Origin: Streptomyces sp. NBS 14/10
Lineage (GTDB): Bacteria > Actinomycetota > Actinomycetes > Streptomycetales > Streptomycetaceae
Direction of reading: 5' to 3'
Assembly (NCBI RefSeq): GCF_002224125.1
Contig: NZ_NCSM01000004.1
Location: forward strand, 175,967 to 239,966
Length of the DNA stretch: 64,000 nt
Part shown: piece after piece, positions 1 to 8,498 of the stretch
Position numbering within the stretch: the stretch's first letter is position 1
Layout of the letters: the number at the start of each line of letters is the position of its first letter
Translations under genes and position numbers: made by a program
Notes under the pieces: generated by a model
Told to the model about the DNA's origin: nothing
Databases searched by the model: none
The model's input: only the letters and a program-made list of their open reading frames with translations

Positions 1-1367
1 TCGCGATCTGGCGGATCGGCGCCGTCCAGGTGCCCCTGTTCACGGCGTTCGCGCCCCCGGCCATCGCCCTGCGGGTCACCGGCAACGGCACCAAGGTCGT
101 GATCACGGACGCCGGGCAGCGCCCCAAGCTGGCCGCGGGCCCCGACCTCCCCACCGACCAGCCGTGGCGGATCATCACCACCGGGCCCACCGAGGAAGGC
201 GACCTGTCGTTCGCCGAGCTGCTCGCGGGACACCCGCCGCTGGACGAGGCGGCCGTCCTCGGCGGGGACGCCACCATCGTGGAGCTGTTCACCTCCGGCA
301 CCCAAGGCCCGCCCAAGGCCGTGCCCATCCCGCTGCGCGCGGTCGCGGGATTCGCCATGTACCAGGAGTTCGGCCTCGACCACCGGCCCACCGATGTGTT
401 CTGGAACGCCGCCGACCCGGGCTGGGCCTACGGGCTGTACTACGCGATCATCGCCCCGCTCGCCCTCGGCCTGCGCAGCCTGCTGTACAACAGCCTGTTC
501 TCCGCCGAGGGGACCTGGGCGGTGCTGTCCCGCTTCAACGTCACCAACTTCGCCGCCGGCCCCACCGTCTACCGCAAGCTGCGCGGCACACCCGCCCCCG
601 ACGGTGTGCGGCTGCGCTGCGCCTCCGCGGCCGGTGAGCCGCTGCCGGCCGACGTGGTCAGCTGGGCGGAGCGGACACTCGGCATCCCGGTGCGCGACCA
701 CTACGGCTCCACCGAACTGGGCATGGCCATCGCCAACGCCTGGCACCCCGCGCTGCGCACCGACCTCAAGCCCGGCTCCATGGGCCTGCCCCTGCCCGGC
801 TGGAGCGTGACCGTCCTGCGCGAGGACACCAACTCCGCCGTCGCCGAGCCCGGTATGCCCGGCCGGGTGGCGATGGACATCACCAAGAGCCCGCTGATGT
901 GGTTCCAGGGCTACCGCGACGCCCCGGAGCGCACCGCCGAGAAGTTCAGCCCCGACGGACACTGGTTCTACTCCGGCGACACCGCCTCCCGGGACGAGGA
1001 CGGCCACCTGTTCTTCTCCGGGCGCAGCGACGATGTGATCCTGATGGCCGGGTACCGCATCGGCCCGTTCGAGGTGGAGAGCGTGCTGCTGGAACACGAG
1101 GCGGTGGCGGAGGCGGCCGCGGTCGGCATCCTCCACGAGGAACACGGCGAGGTGATGGAGGCATTCGTGGTGCTGCACGCGGGGGCGTCGTCGCCTGCGG
1201 ACCCCGACGCCCTCGCCGCCGAGCTCCAGCAGCTGGTCAAGGACCGGCTGGCCAAGCATGCCTACCCGCGGAGCGTGCACTTCGTCACCGAGCTGCCCAA
1301 GACCTCGAGCGGCAAGACCCAGCGTTTCCTGCTGCGCCCGCGCCAGGTCAGCTCCCGCGCTCGCTGA
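1..1367 (+). CDS. AMP-dependent acyl-CoA synthetase, 5'-truncated by the window edge
   Basis: C-terminal part of an ANL-superfamily acyl-CoA ligase, which activates a carboxylic acid with ATP and transfers it to CoA. The reading frame is open from base 3 and continues upstream of the window, so the GTG at 30 is internal. Visible motifs in order: the P-loop-like FTSGTQGPPKAV, the A5 motif HYGSTELG, the A7/A8 region (FYSGDTASRDEDG then GRSDDVILMAGYRIGPFEVE) and the A10 lysine in LPKTSSGKTQR. The P-loop is slightly atypical (TQGPP for STGxP). Overall it looks like the acetyl/medium-chain acyl-CoA synthetase branch; the substrate cannot be read from sequence. A LacI regulator follows 116 bases downstream on the same strand. 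Confidence 0.85.
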   Translation, partial: AIWRIGAVQVPLFTAFAPPAIALRVTGNGTKVVITDAGQRPKLAAGPDLPTDQPWRIITTGPTEEGDLSFAELLAGHPPLDEAAVLGGDATIVELFTSGTQGPPKAVPIPLRAVAGFAMYQEFGLDHRPTDVFWNAADPGWAYGLYYAIIAPLALGLRSLLYNSLFSAEGTWAVLSRFNVTNFAAGPTVYRKLRGTPAPDGVRLRCASAAGEPLPADVVSWAERTLGIPVRDHYGSTELGMAIANAWHPALRTDLKPGSMGLPLPGWSVTVLREDTNSAVAEPGMPGRVAMDITKSPLMWFQGYRDAPERTAEKFSPDGHWFYSGDTASRDEDGHLFFSGRSDDVILMAGYRIGPFEVESVLLEHEAVAEAAAVGILHEEHGEVMEAFVVLHAGASSPADPDALAAELQQLVKDRLAKHAYPRSVHFVTELPKTSSGKTQRFLLRPRQVSSRAR

Positions 1368-1419
1368 GCCGGGCCCGGGAGGGCCCCCGCTCGGCTATCG
1401 TGAACGGTTACGCGGTGGG

Positions 1420-1451
1420 CTGGGGGCACCTCCCAGCGGTAGCTGGGGGAG
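1420..1451. repeat. Dispersed GC-rich inverted-repeat element upstream of the LacI gene
   Basis: The segment contains CTGGG / CCCAG arms and a third partial copy, so it can fold into a hairpin in the leader of the following gene. Bases 1422-1440 (gggggcacctcccagcggt) recur exactly at 23765-23783, inside the PKS1 coding sequence. I recall similar elements as common in Streptomyces intergenic regions, but this could not be searched here. Confidence 0.5.
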
Positions 1452-1483
1452 AACCGAGCCCTCAAAAAGGGGATTAGGCCTAC

Positions 1484-2602
1484 GTGAACGAGGCAGCTGA
1501 GGCAACCGGCGCGGGCAAGGCGGGCAAGCGGGCGGCGGAGTCCACCGCGGGCAGGGACGTGTCCACGGTCAGGGACGTCGCCAAGCGCGCCGGGGTGTCC
1601 GCGTCCACCGTCTCCCGCGTCATGGGCGGCACCTATCCGGTGGCCGCGGCCACCCGGGCCAGGGTGGTCAAGGCGATGCGCGAACTGGACTACGTGGTCA
1701 ACGCGCACGCCCGCGCGCTCGGCGGGTCCACCAACAAGACGGTGGCGTTCGTCGTGGACGATGTGACCGGCCCCTTCTACGCGCATATCGCGCGCGGCGT
1801 GGAGGAGCAGGCGTCCGCCGAGGGGCGGCTGTGCATGCTGTGCACCACGCACGGCGATCCGCAGCGCGTCCTCGCCGTGGTGGAGATGATGCGTGAGCAG
1901 CGGGCCGATGCGGTGATCGTGGTCGGCGGGGCCTGGGAGGACAAGGCGTACCAGGACCGTATGGCCCACTTCGCGCACGCCCTGGACCGGGTGGGCTCGC
2001 GTCTGGTGCTGGTCGGCAGGCCGCCGCTGGGCGAGGGCGTACCGGCCACCGTCGTGGACTACGACAACGAGGCCGGCGCCTTCGCGATGACCACCCACCT
2101 GCTCAGTGCCGGACACCGGCGCATCGCGTATCTGGCCCGGGTGCCGGGCCTGTCCACCAGCACCCAGCGCATCAGCGGCTTCACCCGGGCCCATGAGCTG
2201 ATGGGCCTGAGTCCGGACCCGGCCCTGATCCTGGACGGAAACTTCACCCGCGCCCACGGGTATCGCGCCGCCCGGGAGCTGCTGGCCTCCGGGGCCGAGT
2301 TCAGCGCGGTGTTCGCGGGCACCGACATGGTGGCGGCGGGGGCGCTGCAGGCGCTGCGCGAGGGCGGCCTACGGGTGCCCGAGGACGTCTCGGTGGCCGG
2401 GTACGACGACATTCCGGTGGCGATCGACGTCTACCCGGCGCTGACCACCGTGCACGTACCGCATGAGGAGCTGGGCCGCACCGCCGTGCGGCTGGCCCTG
2501 CACCGCGAGGAACTGCCCGAGAGCCAGCACCAGGTGCTCGGCACGCATATCGTCATCCGCGCGTCGACCAGGGCCCCCGGCCGTTCCCCGGAAAACCGCT
2601 AG
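1484..2602 (+). CDS. LacI-family transcriptional regulator
   Basis: A 372-residue DNA-binding repressor or activator of the LacI/GalR family. An N-terminal helix-turn-helix (STVRDVAKRAGVSASTVSRVM, about residues 27-47) is followed by the hinge and a periplasmic-binding-protein-like sugar domain starting near VAFVVDDVTGPFYAHI. The family signature VPEDVSVAGYDDIPVA lies in the C-terminal third. The GTG start is chosen because AAAAAGGGGA lies about 10 bases upstream. A perfect LacI-type palindrome sits 55 bases past its stop, in front of the ThuA-like and alginate-lyase-like genes, which are therefore the likely targets. The effector is probably a sugar or oligosaccharide, but is not predictable. 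Confidence 0.9.
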   Translation: MNEAAEATGAGKAGKRAAESTAGRDVSTVRDVAKRAGVSASTVSRVMGGTYPVAAATRARVVKAMRELDYVVNAHARALGGSTNKTVAFVVDDVTGPFYAHIARGVEEQASAEGRLCMLCTTHGDPQRVLAVVEMMREQRADAVIVVGGAWEDKAYQDRMAHFAHALDRVGSRLVLVGRPPLGEGVPATVVDYDNEAGAFAMTTHLLSAGHRRIAYLARVPGLSTSTQRISGFTRAHELMGLSPDPALILDGNFTRAHGYRAARELLASGAEFSAVFAGTDMVAAGALQALREGGLRVPEDVSVAGYDDIPVAIDVYPALTTVHVPHEELGRTAVRLALHREELPESQHQVLGTHIVIRASTRAPGRSPENR

Positions 2603-2656
2603 AAAACGGTCTCTGCCGAACGGCCTTCGCGTGCGACGGTCGTCGGCTGAGGTTAT

Positions 2657-2668
2657 CGAAAATTTTCG
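2657..2668. promoter_or_regulatory. LacI-type operator palindrome CGAAAATTTTCG
   Basis: A perfect 12-base palindrome in a short AT-rich island between the LacI gene stop and the ThuA-like gene start. LacI-family operators in actinomycetes commonly have this CGAAA-TTTCG form. Its position, about 100 bases before the ThuA start, fits control of the downstream pair by the adjacent regulator. Confidence 0.65.
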
Positions 2669-2766
2669 CGTCTGGTAGCGACGGAAGACGGCGCGGTGCC
2701 GCATGCCCATGATGGATACCGGTTTCCCTGGGTTCCCCCACCGCACGCCTTCTTGGAGCGACCACC

Positions 2767-3435
2767 ATGGCGCAGAGCCGGCCGAGGTTCCTCGTCTACA
2801 CCCGCACCACCGCCTACCGGCACGAGTCCATCCCCGAGGGCGTCCGCGCCTTCCATGAGCTCGGCGCCGAGCATGGCTTCGACGTGGAGGCGACGGAGGA
2901 CCCGAGGGCCCTCGAGCGCGGCCTCGACCGCTTCGCTGCCGTGGTGTTCCTGTCCACCAGCGGTGATGTGCTCACCCCCGGGGGACGGGAGGCGCTGCGG
3001 TCTCACCTGCGGGGCGGCGGCGGGTTCATGGGCGTGCACGCCGCAGCGTGCACCGAGTACGGCTGGCCGTACTACGGCGAGCTGCTTCGGGCCCGCTTCG
3101 ACCGCCACCCCGCACTGCAGCCGGGCGTCCTCACCATCGAGGACCGGGACCACCCGGCGACCGGCCATCTGGGCGCCACCTGGGCGTTCACCGACGAGTG
3201 GTACGACTTCCGGGCCAGTCCGCGCGGTGCGGTGCGGGTGCTGGCCTCCGCCGACGAGACCTCGTACGAGGGCGGGGGGATGGGGGCCGACCATCCGCTC
3301 GTCTGGTGTCATGAGCATGATGGTGCGCGGGTCTTCTACACCGCGCTCGGACACACCTGTGAGGCGTACGACGATCCCGCCTTCCGGGCCCACCTCCTCG
3401 GCGGGCTCCGCCACGTGGCGCGATCACAGCACTGA
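2767..3435 (+). CDS. ThuA-like domain protein
   Basis: A 222-residue protein of the ThuA family (trehalose-utilisation type, class I glutamine amidotransferase-like fold). Visible family features are the start RFLVYTRTTAYRHESI, FLSTSGDVLTPGGREAL, the glycine-rich turn GGGFMGVHAA, and a C-terminal WCHEHDGARVFYTALGHTCEAYDDPAF. ThuA proteins are linked to sugar catabolism; the exact reaction of most members is unproven. ATG follows TTGGAGCGACCACC. The alginate-lyase-like gene starts about 60 bases downstream on the same strand, so the two probably form one transcript controlled from the upstream palindrome. Confidence 0.85.
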   Translation: MAQSRPRFLVYTRTTAYRHESIPEGVRAFHELGAEHGFDVEATEDPRALERGLDRFAAVVFLSTSGDVLTPGGREALRSHLRGGGGFMGVHAAACTEYGWPYYGELLRARFDRHPALQPGVLTIEDRDHPATGHLGATWAFTDEWYDFRASPRGAVRVLASADETSYEGGGMGADHPLVWCHEHDGARVFYTALGHTCEAYDDPAFRAHLLGGLRHVARSQH

Positions 3436-3496
3436 CCACATCCCGCACCACCCCCACACCCCCCCCACGACCCCCCACGATGGGAGTGACTTCTCG

Positions 3497-4726
3497 ATGA
3501 GCCGCGAGAACACACATAAGCTCAGCCGACGCGGAGTGCTGAAGGCCGCCGGAGGGTTCGCCCTCGCGGGCGCCGCCGGCGGCATCACCACCGCCGTCAC
3601 CGCGGGCTCCGCCGGCGCCGCCCCGGCCACCTTCACCCACCCGGGCATGCTGCACGCCTACGGCGAGCTCAACCGGGCCAAGGTACGGGTGACCGCCGGG
3701 AACGACCCGTGGCTGTCCGGCTGGAACCGACTGATCGCCAACTCGCACGCCCAGTCAGGCTGGAAGGCCAACCCGCAGGCCACCGTCATCCGCGGCGGCA
3801 CCGGCGAGAACTACGGCATCCTCTACAACGACATCCACGCCGCCTACCAGAACGCCCTGCGCTGGAAGATCGCCGGAACCACCGCCCACGGCGACACCGC
3901 CCGCGACATCCTCAACGCCTGGTCCGCCAAGCTCACCACGGTCACCGGAAACGCCGACCGGTTCCTGGCCGCCGGGATCTACGGCTACCAGTTCGCCAAC
4001 GCCGCCGAGCTGATGCGGGGTTACTCCGGCTTCGACCTCGACCGGTTCAAGAGGATGATGCTCAACGTCTTCTACCCGCTGAACAACCAGTTCCTCACCG
4101 GTCACAACGACGCCTGCATCACCAACTACTGGGCCAACTGGGACCTGTGCAACATGAACTCGATCCTGGCCATCGGCATCCTGTGTGATGACGGGGCCAA
4201 GTACGACCAGGCCGTGAACTATTTCAAGAACGGCGCGGGCAACGGCTCCATCAAGCACGCCGTCCCGTTCCTGCACGACAGCCAGGGCCTCGCCCAGTGG
4301 CAGGAGTCCGGCCGCGACCAGGGCCACACCATGATGGGCATGGGCCAGATGGGCGCCTTCTGCGAGATGGCCTGGTCGCAGGGCGAGGACCTGTACGGCT
4401 ACGACAGCAACCGCTTCATGAAGGCCGCCCAGTACGTCGCCAAGTACAACCTCGGCCAGGACGTCCCCTTCACCACCTACACCTGGGGCACCGGCCAGAA
4501 CTGCGCCCAGCAGTCCCACACCGTGATCTCCTCCGCGAGCCGCGGCCAGCTGCGGCCGGTGTGGGACATCCTGCACTACCACTACGCCAGGCGCCGGGGC
4601 CTGTCCGTGCCGTACATCACGGCCATGGCGGAGAAGGTCCGCCCCGAGGGCGGCGGTGGAGACTACGGCTCCACGAGCGGTGGCTTCGACCAGCTGGGCT
4701 TCGGAACCCTGCTGTACGCCAAGTAG
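3497..4726 (+). CDS. Tat-exported alginate-lyase-like polysaccharide lyase
   Basis: A 409-residue secreted protein. The N-terminus has a twin-arginine signal (LSRRGVLKAAGGFALAGAAGG, then a small-residue stretch ending AGAAPA), so it is exported folded through Tat. The mature part resembles the alginate lyase family, with an alpha-helical barrel rich in aromatics (HAAYQNALRWKIAG, NYWANWDLCNMNSILAIG, HDSQGLAQWQESGRDQGHTMMGMGQMG). The start is the ATG at 3497, preceded by GGGAGTGAC. The frame is also open upstream to 2696, but that stretch merely overlaps the ThuA gene. The substrate is likely a uronic-acid polysaccharide, by inference from the family. It pairs with the ThuA-like gene under the LacI regulator. 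Confidence 0.82.
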   Translation: MSRENTHKLSRRGVLKAAGGFALAGAAGGITTAVTAGSAGAAPATFTHPGMLHAYGELNRAKVRVTAGNDPWLSGWNRLIANSHAQSGWKANPQATVIRGGTGENYGILYNDIHAAYQNALRWKIAGTTAHGDTARDILNAWSAKLTTVTGNADRFLAAGIYGYQFANAAELMRGYSGFDLDRFKRMMLNVFYPLNNQFLTGHNDACITNYWANWDLCNMNSILAIGILCDDGAKYDQAVNYFKNGAGNGSIKHAVPFLHDSQGLAQWQESGRDQGHTMMGMGQMGAFCEMAWSQGEDLYGYDSNRFMKAAQYVAKYNLGQDVPFTTYTWGTGQNCAQQSHTVISSASRGQLRPVWDILHYHYARRRGLSVPYITAMAEKVRPEGGGGDYGSTSGGFDQLGFGTLLYAK

Positions 4727-4741
4727 GCCTTTTAGAGCGGT

Positions 4742-4755
4742 ACGAAGGTCTTCGT
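4742..4755. terminator. Short hairpin between convergent genes
   Basis: ACGAAG-GT-CTTCGT is a perfect 6-base inverted repeat. It lies 15 bases after the lyase stop and 10 bases beyond the 3' end of the opposing zinc-ribbon ORF. Its position suits a weak bidirectional terminator. Confidence 0.4.
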
Positions 4756-4765
4756 TCGACGCCGG

Positions 4766-4849
4766 TCATCCTGAGGCCCCGCAGTTGTTACAGCTCCAAC
4801 CGCCGTTGGGCCCCTGGATGACCGGCGCTCCGCACTGACTGCAGTTCAC
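4766..4849 (-). CDS. 27-residue zinc-ribbon microprotein
   Basis: A very short ORF on the minus strand. The GTG start is preceded at five bases by AGGGGGG, and an in-frame TGA six codons upstream excludes a longer form. The peptide starts MNCSQCGAPV and ends WSCNNCGASG, giving two CxxC knuckles (Cys3/Cys6 and Cys20/Cys23) separated by 13 residues with a PNGGW turn. This is the pattern of a minimal zinc ribbon. It lies 66 bases downstream of the SpoIIE-type phosphatase gene on the same strand and could be co-transcribed. Function unknown. The clean ribosome-binding site and the cysteine pattern are the evidence that it is real. Confidence 0.6.
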   Translation of the reverse strand: MNCSQCGAPVIQGPNGGWSCNNCGASG

Positions 4850-4915
4850 AACGGCCCCCCTGTCTCAGCTTTTACCCAAGAAGACGCCATAACTCTGCCT
4901 CAGGCTGCTCGCATT

Positions 4916-7561
4916 TCAGGCGGAGAACGAAAGGGCGCCGTTCTCGCGGCTCGGCGGAAGGCTCTGCTCGGCCCAGATGACCTTGCCGTGCGGAGTCTGC
5001 CGGGTGCCCCAGCGCTGGGTGAGCTGGGCGACGAGCAGCAGTCCGCGCCCGCCCTCGTCGAAGCTGCGGGCCCGGCGCATATGCGGGGCGGTGCTGCTGG
5101 CGTCGGAGACCTCGCAGATCAGCCCGGCGTCATGGATCAGCCGCAGCTGGATGGGGCTGCTGGCATGGCGGATGGCGTTGGTGACCAGCTCGCTCACCAC
5201 GAGCTCGGTGGTGAAGATCGCCTCCTCAAGTCCCCAGGCCGTCAGCTGCCGGGAGGTCCAGCGGCGCGCCTCGGCGACGGTCGCCGCGGTGGCCGGCACG
5301 TCCCGGGTGGCCACGCTGGCCGCGTCCAGGGTGCGGGTCCGGGCGATCAGCAGGGCGATGTCGTCACTGCCCCGCTCCGGGGTGAGGACGTCCAGTACGG
5401 ACTGGCACATCTGTTCGGCCGACTCGCCGGGCTCGGTCAGTGCCCGGCACAGCAGCGCCAGCCCCTCGTCGGGGTCGCGGGCGGCGGACCGCAGCAGCCC
5501 GTCCGTGTACAGCACGAGCGTGCTGTTCTCCGGGAGCTCCATATCGACGGTCTCGAACGGCAGGCCCCCCACGCCCAGCGGCGGCCCCGGGGGCACCCGC
5601 GGCAGCGTGACCGCCCCGCCGGGGGTGACCACGACGGGCGCGGGATGGCCGGCGCTGGCGAAGGAGGCCGTGCGGGTGATCGGGTCGTACACCCCGTACA
5701 GGCAGGTGGCGCCCAGCTCGCCGGTGCTCTCCTTCCGCTCCTCGGCCACGAGATCGCCCGTCTGGGGACGCGGCTCCGTCTCGCCGGTACGGGGCTCGGT
5801 CTCGCCGGTGTGGAATTCCTCCTCGTCCAGGCGGAGCACCAGATCGTCCAGGTGGGTGAGCAGCTCGTCCGGGGGCAGACCGATGTCGGCCAGCGTACGA
5901 ACCGCCGTCCGCAGCCGCCCCATGGTCGCCACGGCGTGCACCCCGTGCCCCACGACATCGCCCACGACCAGGGCGATCCGGGCCCCCGAGAGCCTGATGA
6001 CGTCGAACCAGTCGCCCCCGACCCCCGCCGCGGTGCGCGCCGGAAGGTAGCGGGAGGCGATCGACGCGGCCATCTGCCGCATCCCCGTGCGCGGCAGCAT
6101 GCTGCGCTGGATGGCCAGCGAGACGGCGCGCTCACGCGTGTAGCGGCGGGCGTTGTCCACGCACACCGCGGCCCGCGCCGTGATCTCCTCGGCCAGCAGC
6201 AGATCGTCGTCGTCGAACGGATCCCGTGTCCGGTGGCGGTAGAACATCGCCACCCCCAGGGTGGTGCCCCGGGCGATCAGCGGCACCGCCATCACCGAGT
6301 GGATCCCGTACCGGTGCACCGATTCGCCACGGCGGGGGACCTCCCGGGTCCAGCGCCGGATCTCCTCGTCCCGGGTCGAGTGCCGCACACCGCGGCCCGC
6401 CGCCAGGGCCTTGGCGGGAGGCGAGTACTCCGGCCAGGAATCCGCGCCTCCGGCCACCAGCGACGCCTCCGGGCAGTCCTCCAGGACGGACTGCTGCGCG
6501 ATACGGCGGAAGTCCACGGCCCGGCTCGCCGGGCTCACCATCGGCTCCTGCCCGTGGTAGATCGCGTCCAGCAGATCGACGGTGACGAAGTCGGCGAACC
6601 GGTCGACCGCCACATCCGCCAGCTCCTGCGCCGTCCGGCTCACGTCCAAGGTGGTGCCGATCCGGACGCTGGCCTCGTTGACGATCGTCAGCCGGCGCCG
6701 GGCCCGGTGCTGTTCGGTGTAGTCGAACACCACCGCCGACAGGCCCCGCACCACGCCCATCGCGTCCTTCACGGGGATCAGATAGACGGCCCAGGCGGGC
6801 TTGCTCGGCTCATCCGACAAGGGGTCGAAGCCCTCGTGGCGGATCGCTTCTCCGGTGCGGATGACCTGCTCCTGGAGCAGGTCGATCTCCTGGACGATGG
6901 GCCGGGAGTCCATCTCGCGCAGGCGCAGCCCGCGCATCTGAGCCACCGACTGGCCCATGAGATGGGTCATGGCCACGTTCGCGCCCACCAGCCGCGCCCG
7001 GGTGTTGTAGATCGCCACGGGAATCGGCATCTGGGCCAGCGTCCAGTTCTCCAGCAGCCGCTCCTCCTCGGACAGCTCCTCCTCGGGCCACCCCGGGGCG
7101 CCGGGCTCCGGGCCGGGCCGGCCGGGCCGGGCCTCGGCTGCCGTACCCGCCACCACGAGCCAGCGCATCCCGCCGCGGGCGTCGGTCAGCGGATGTGCCT
7201 GGACCGCCAGCTGTACGCGGTGCCCGCCCTGGTGCCTGGCCTTGATCGGGCCGCTCCAGCCGTCGCCCGGCTGCGCGCGCAGATAGCTCCGGGCCGAGGC
7301 GGGGAGCTCCCCGGCGAGGAGGTCCAGCACCGGATGGCCCAGCATGTCGCCGGGCTGATACCCGAGCAGCCGCGCCGCATCGGGCCCCCAGGCCGTGATG
7401 TACCCGCGGGCATCGACCTCGATCGCCGCCGAGAGCGGCGCGACCTGCTGATGCCCGAACTCCTCGGCCCTGCCGTGGGACCTCGCGGAATCTTGCTTGC
7501 GCATCGGCATCTGCCTCGCCGGGCCGTATCCGAATGCCCGGGCTCGGGGCCCGGACGTCAC
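4916..7561 (-). CDS. PAS/GAF SpoIIE-type PP2C phosphatase with C-terminal HATPase domain
   Basis: An 881-residue signalling protein that probably dephosphorylates an anti-sigma-factor antagonist and may also act as an anti-sigma kinase. Domains in order: PAS near residues 45-110 (IEVDARGYITAWGPDAARLLGY), a second PAS near 170-290, GAF near 295-470, a SpoIIE/PP2C catalytic domain near 480-725 (GVGGDWFDVIRL, VVGDVVGHGVHAVATMGRLR, LVLYTDGLLRSA), and an RsbW-like HATPase near 750-870 (VVSELVTNAIRHA, DEGGRGLLLVAQL). No membrane segment was seen, so it should be cytosolic. The GTG at 7561 has GGAGAGGGG upstream; an ATG at 7504 after GGCGAGG is an alternative. A small imperfect repeat (TGETEPRTGETEPR) lies in the PP2C domain. 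Confidence 0.9.
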   Translation of the reverse strand: MTSGPRARAFGYGPARQMPMRKQDSARSHGRAEEFGHQQVAPLSAAIEVDARGYITAWGPDAARLLGYQPGDMLGHPVLDLLAGELPASARSYLRAQPGDGWSGPIKARHQGGHRVQLAVQAHPLTDARGGMRWLVVAGTAAEARPGRPGPEPGAPGWPEEELSEEERLLENWTLAQMPIPVAIYNTRARLVGANVAMTHLMGQSVAQMRGLRLREMDSRPIVQEIDLLQEQVIRTGEAIRHEGFDPLSDEPSKPAWAVYLIPVKDAMGVVRGLSAVVFDYTEQHRARRRLTIVNEASVRIGTTLDVSRTAQELADVAVDRFADFVTVDLLDAIYHGQEPMVSPASRAVDFRRIAQQSVLEDCPEASLVAGGADSWPEYSPPAKALAAGRGVRHSTRDEEIRRWTREVPRRGESVHRYGIHSVMAVPLIARGTTLGVAMFYRHRTRDPFDDDDLLLAEEITARAAVCVDNARRYTRERAVSLAIQRSMLPRTGMRQMAASIASRYLPARTAAGVGGDWFDVIRLSGARIALVVGDVVGHGVHAVATMGRLRTAVRTLADIGLPPDELLTHLDDLVLRLDEEEFHTGETEPRTGETEPRPQTGDLVAEERKESTGELGATCLYGVYDPITRTASFASAGHPAPVVVTPGGAVTLPRVPPGPPLGVGGLPFETVDMELPENSTLVLYTDGLLRSAARDPDEGLALLCRALTEPGESAEQMCQSVLDVLTPERGSDDIALLIARTRTLDAASVATRDVPATAATVAEARRWTSRQLTAWGLEEAIFTTELVVSELVTNAIRHASSPIQLRLIHDAGLICEVSDASSTAPHMRRARSFDEGGRGLLLVAQLTQRWGTRQTPHGKVIWAEQSLPPSRENGALSFSA

Positions 7562-7581
7562 GGCCCCTCTCCAGGATCATC

Positions 7582-7616
7582 CCCGGGCCCGGGCCCGCTC
7601 AATCGGGCCCCGGGCC
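7582..7616. terminator. Strong GC hairpin downstream of the ATP-grasp pair
   Basis: GGCCCGGGCCCG, the loop CTCAAT, then CGGGCCCCGGGCC form a long near-perfect stem. It lies about 60 bases beyond the stop of the 7674-8498 gene and upstream of the phosphatase start. A terminator for the ATP-grasp operon is the simplest reading. Confidence 0.5.
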
Positions 7617-7673
7617 GTGGTCCGGGCCGGGATCTGCGGACGGCGGTCCGGTCCGGGATCGGCCCGCGATGCC

Positions 7674-8498
7674 TCAGCTGTGCGGGACGGCGCCCCGCTC
7701 GGCGGTGCGCAGTGCCAGCTCGGCCAGCGCCTCGGGGGCGCCGGCCTGGCCGCGTATCCCCGGAAAGGCGTTGATGTCCACGATCAGCGGCGCCCCGTCG
7801 CCCGCGTCGATCACATCCACGCCGTACACCCGCAGTCCGAAGACCGAGCCGACCCGCAGCGCCAGCCGCGCCCAGCCGTCCGGCAGGTCCCCGGGCGCCG
7901 GCGAGCGCGCCGGGCCGCGGTCGGGGTCCGCCAGCTCCGACCGGCGTACGGCCGCGAAGACCCGGCCCTCGATCACCCACAGCTTGTGGTCCCAGCCGCT
8001 GTTCTCGGTGAACGGCTGCACCACCACCGGCTCGCCCGACCAGACGGCGCCAAGGGCGCGCAGCCCGGCGGCGTCGTCGAGCCGGGCCACCAGATCGTGC
8101 CGTCGGCTGTGCCGGCTCTTGATCACCACCGGATACGCGAGCTCTTCGCCGCCGAGCCGGGCGAGGGCCGGTACGGTCCGGGTGCGCGCGAAGGGCAGCC
8201 CGGCCCGGAGCGCGAGGTCGGCCATCGCCGTCCGGTCCTGGCACAGCTCGGTCGGCCCCACCGCGTTCAGCACCGGAGCGCCACGCTCTTCGAGATAGCG
8301 GGCCAGGCCGAGCGCGCGGGGCGTGTGCGCCTTCAGCAGATAGACATCGGCGAGCGTCCCGAAGGAGTCCGGATCCTCCGGTGCGCCGTCCCAGCCGCCC
8401 GGATCCACCGCCTCCACCTGGTGCCGGGGCGTCAGCAGCGCGGTCGTAGCGGCCAGCAGCGGGTGCTCGGGCTCCGGGGTGATCAGACCGATCCTCAT
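7674..8498 (-). CDS. RimK-like ATP-grasp protein (second gene of a coupled pair)
   Basis: A 274-residue ATP-grasp enzyme, a superfamily that joins a carboxylate to an amine or thiol via an acylphosphate. Visible features: N-terminal domain start MRIGLITPEPEHPLL, an ATP-binding strand YPVVIKSRHSRRHD, the grasp strand PVVVQPFTENSGWDHKLWVIEGRVFAA, and the metal-binding end YGVDVIDAGDGAPLIVDINAFPG. It lacks the glycine-rich loop usual between the strands (HSRR in its place). Its ATG overlaps the TGA of the upstream ATP-grasp gene by four bases, so the two are translationally coupled and probably work together. Substrate unknown. Confidence 0.8.
   Translation of the reverse strand: MRIGLITPEPEHPLLAATTALLTPRHQVEAVDPGGWDGAPEDPDSFGTLADVYLLKAHTPRALGLARYLEERGAPVLNAVGPTELCQDRTAMADLALRAGLPFARTRTVPALARLGGEELAYPVVIKSRHSRRHDLVARLDDAAGLRALGAVWSGEPVVVQPFTENSGWDHKLWVIEGRVFAAVRRSELADPDRGPARSPAPGDLPDGWARLALRVGSVFGLRVYGVDVIDAGDGAPLIVDINAFPGIRGQAGAPEALAELALRTAERGAVPHS

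Noticed and set aside
2696..3496. Long N-terminal extension of the lyase
   Set aside because: The frame overlaps the ThuA gene and encodes Pro/Ser/Arg-rich nonsense; the Tat signal and ribosome-binding site are at 3497.
4988..7774. A 928-codon plus-strand frame opposite the SpoIIE phosphatase
   Set aside because: A shadow of the phosphatase; no recognisable motif and no ribosome-binding site.
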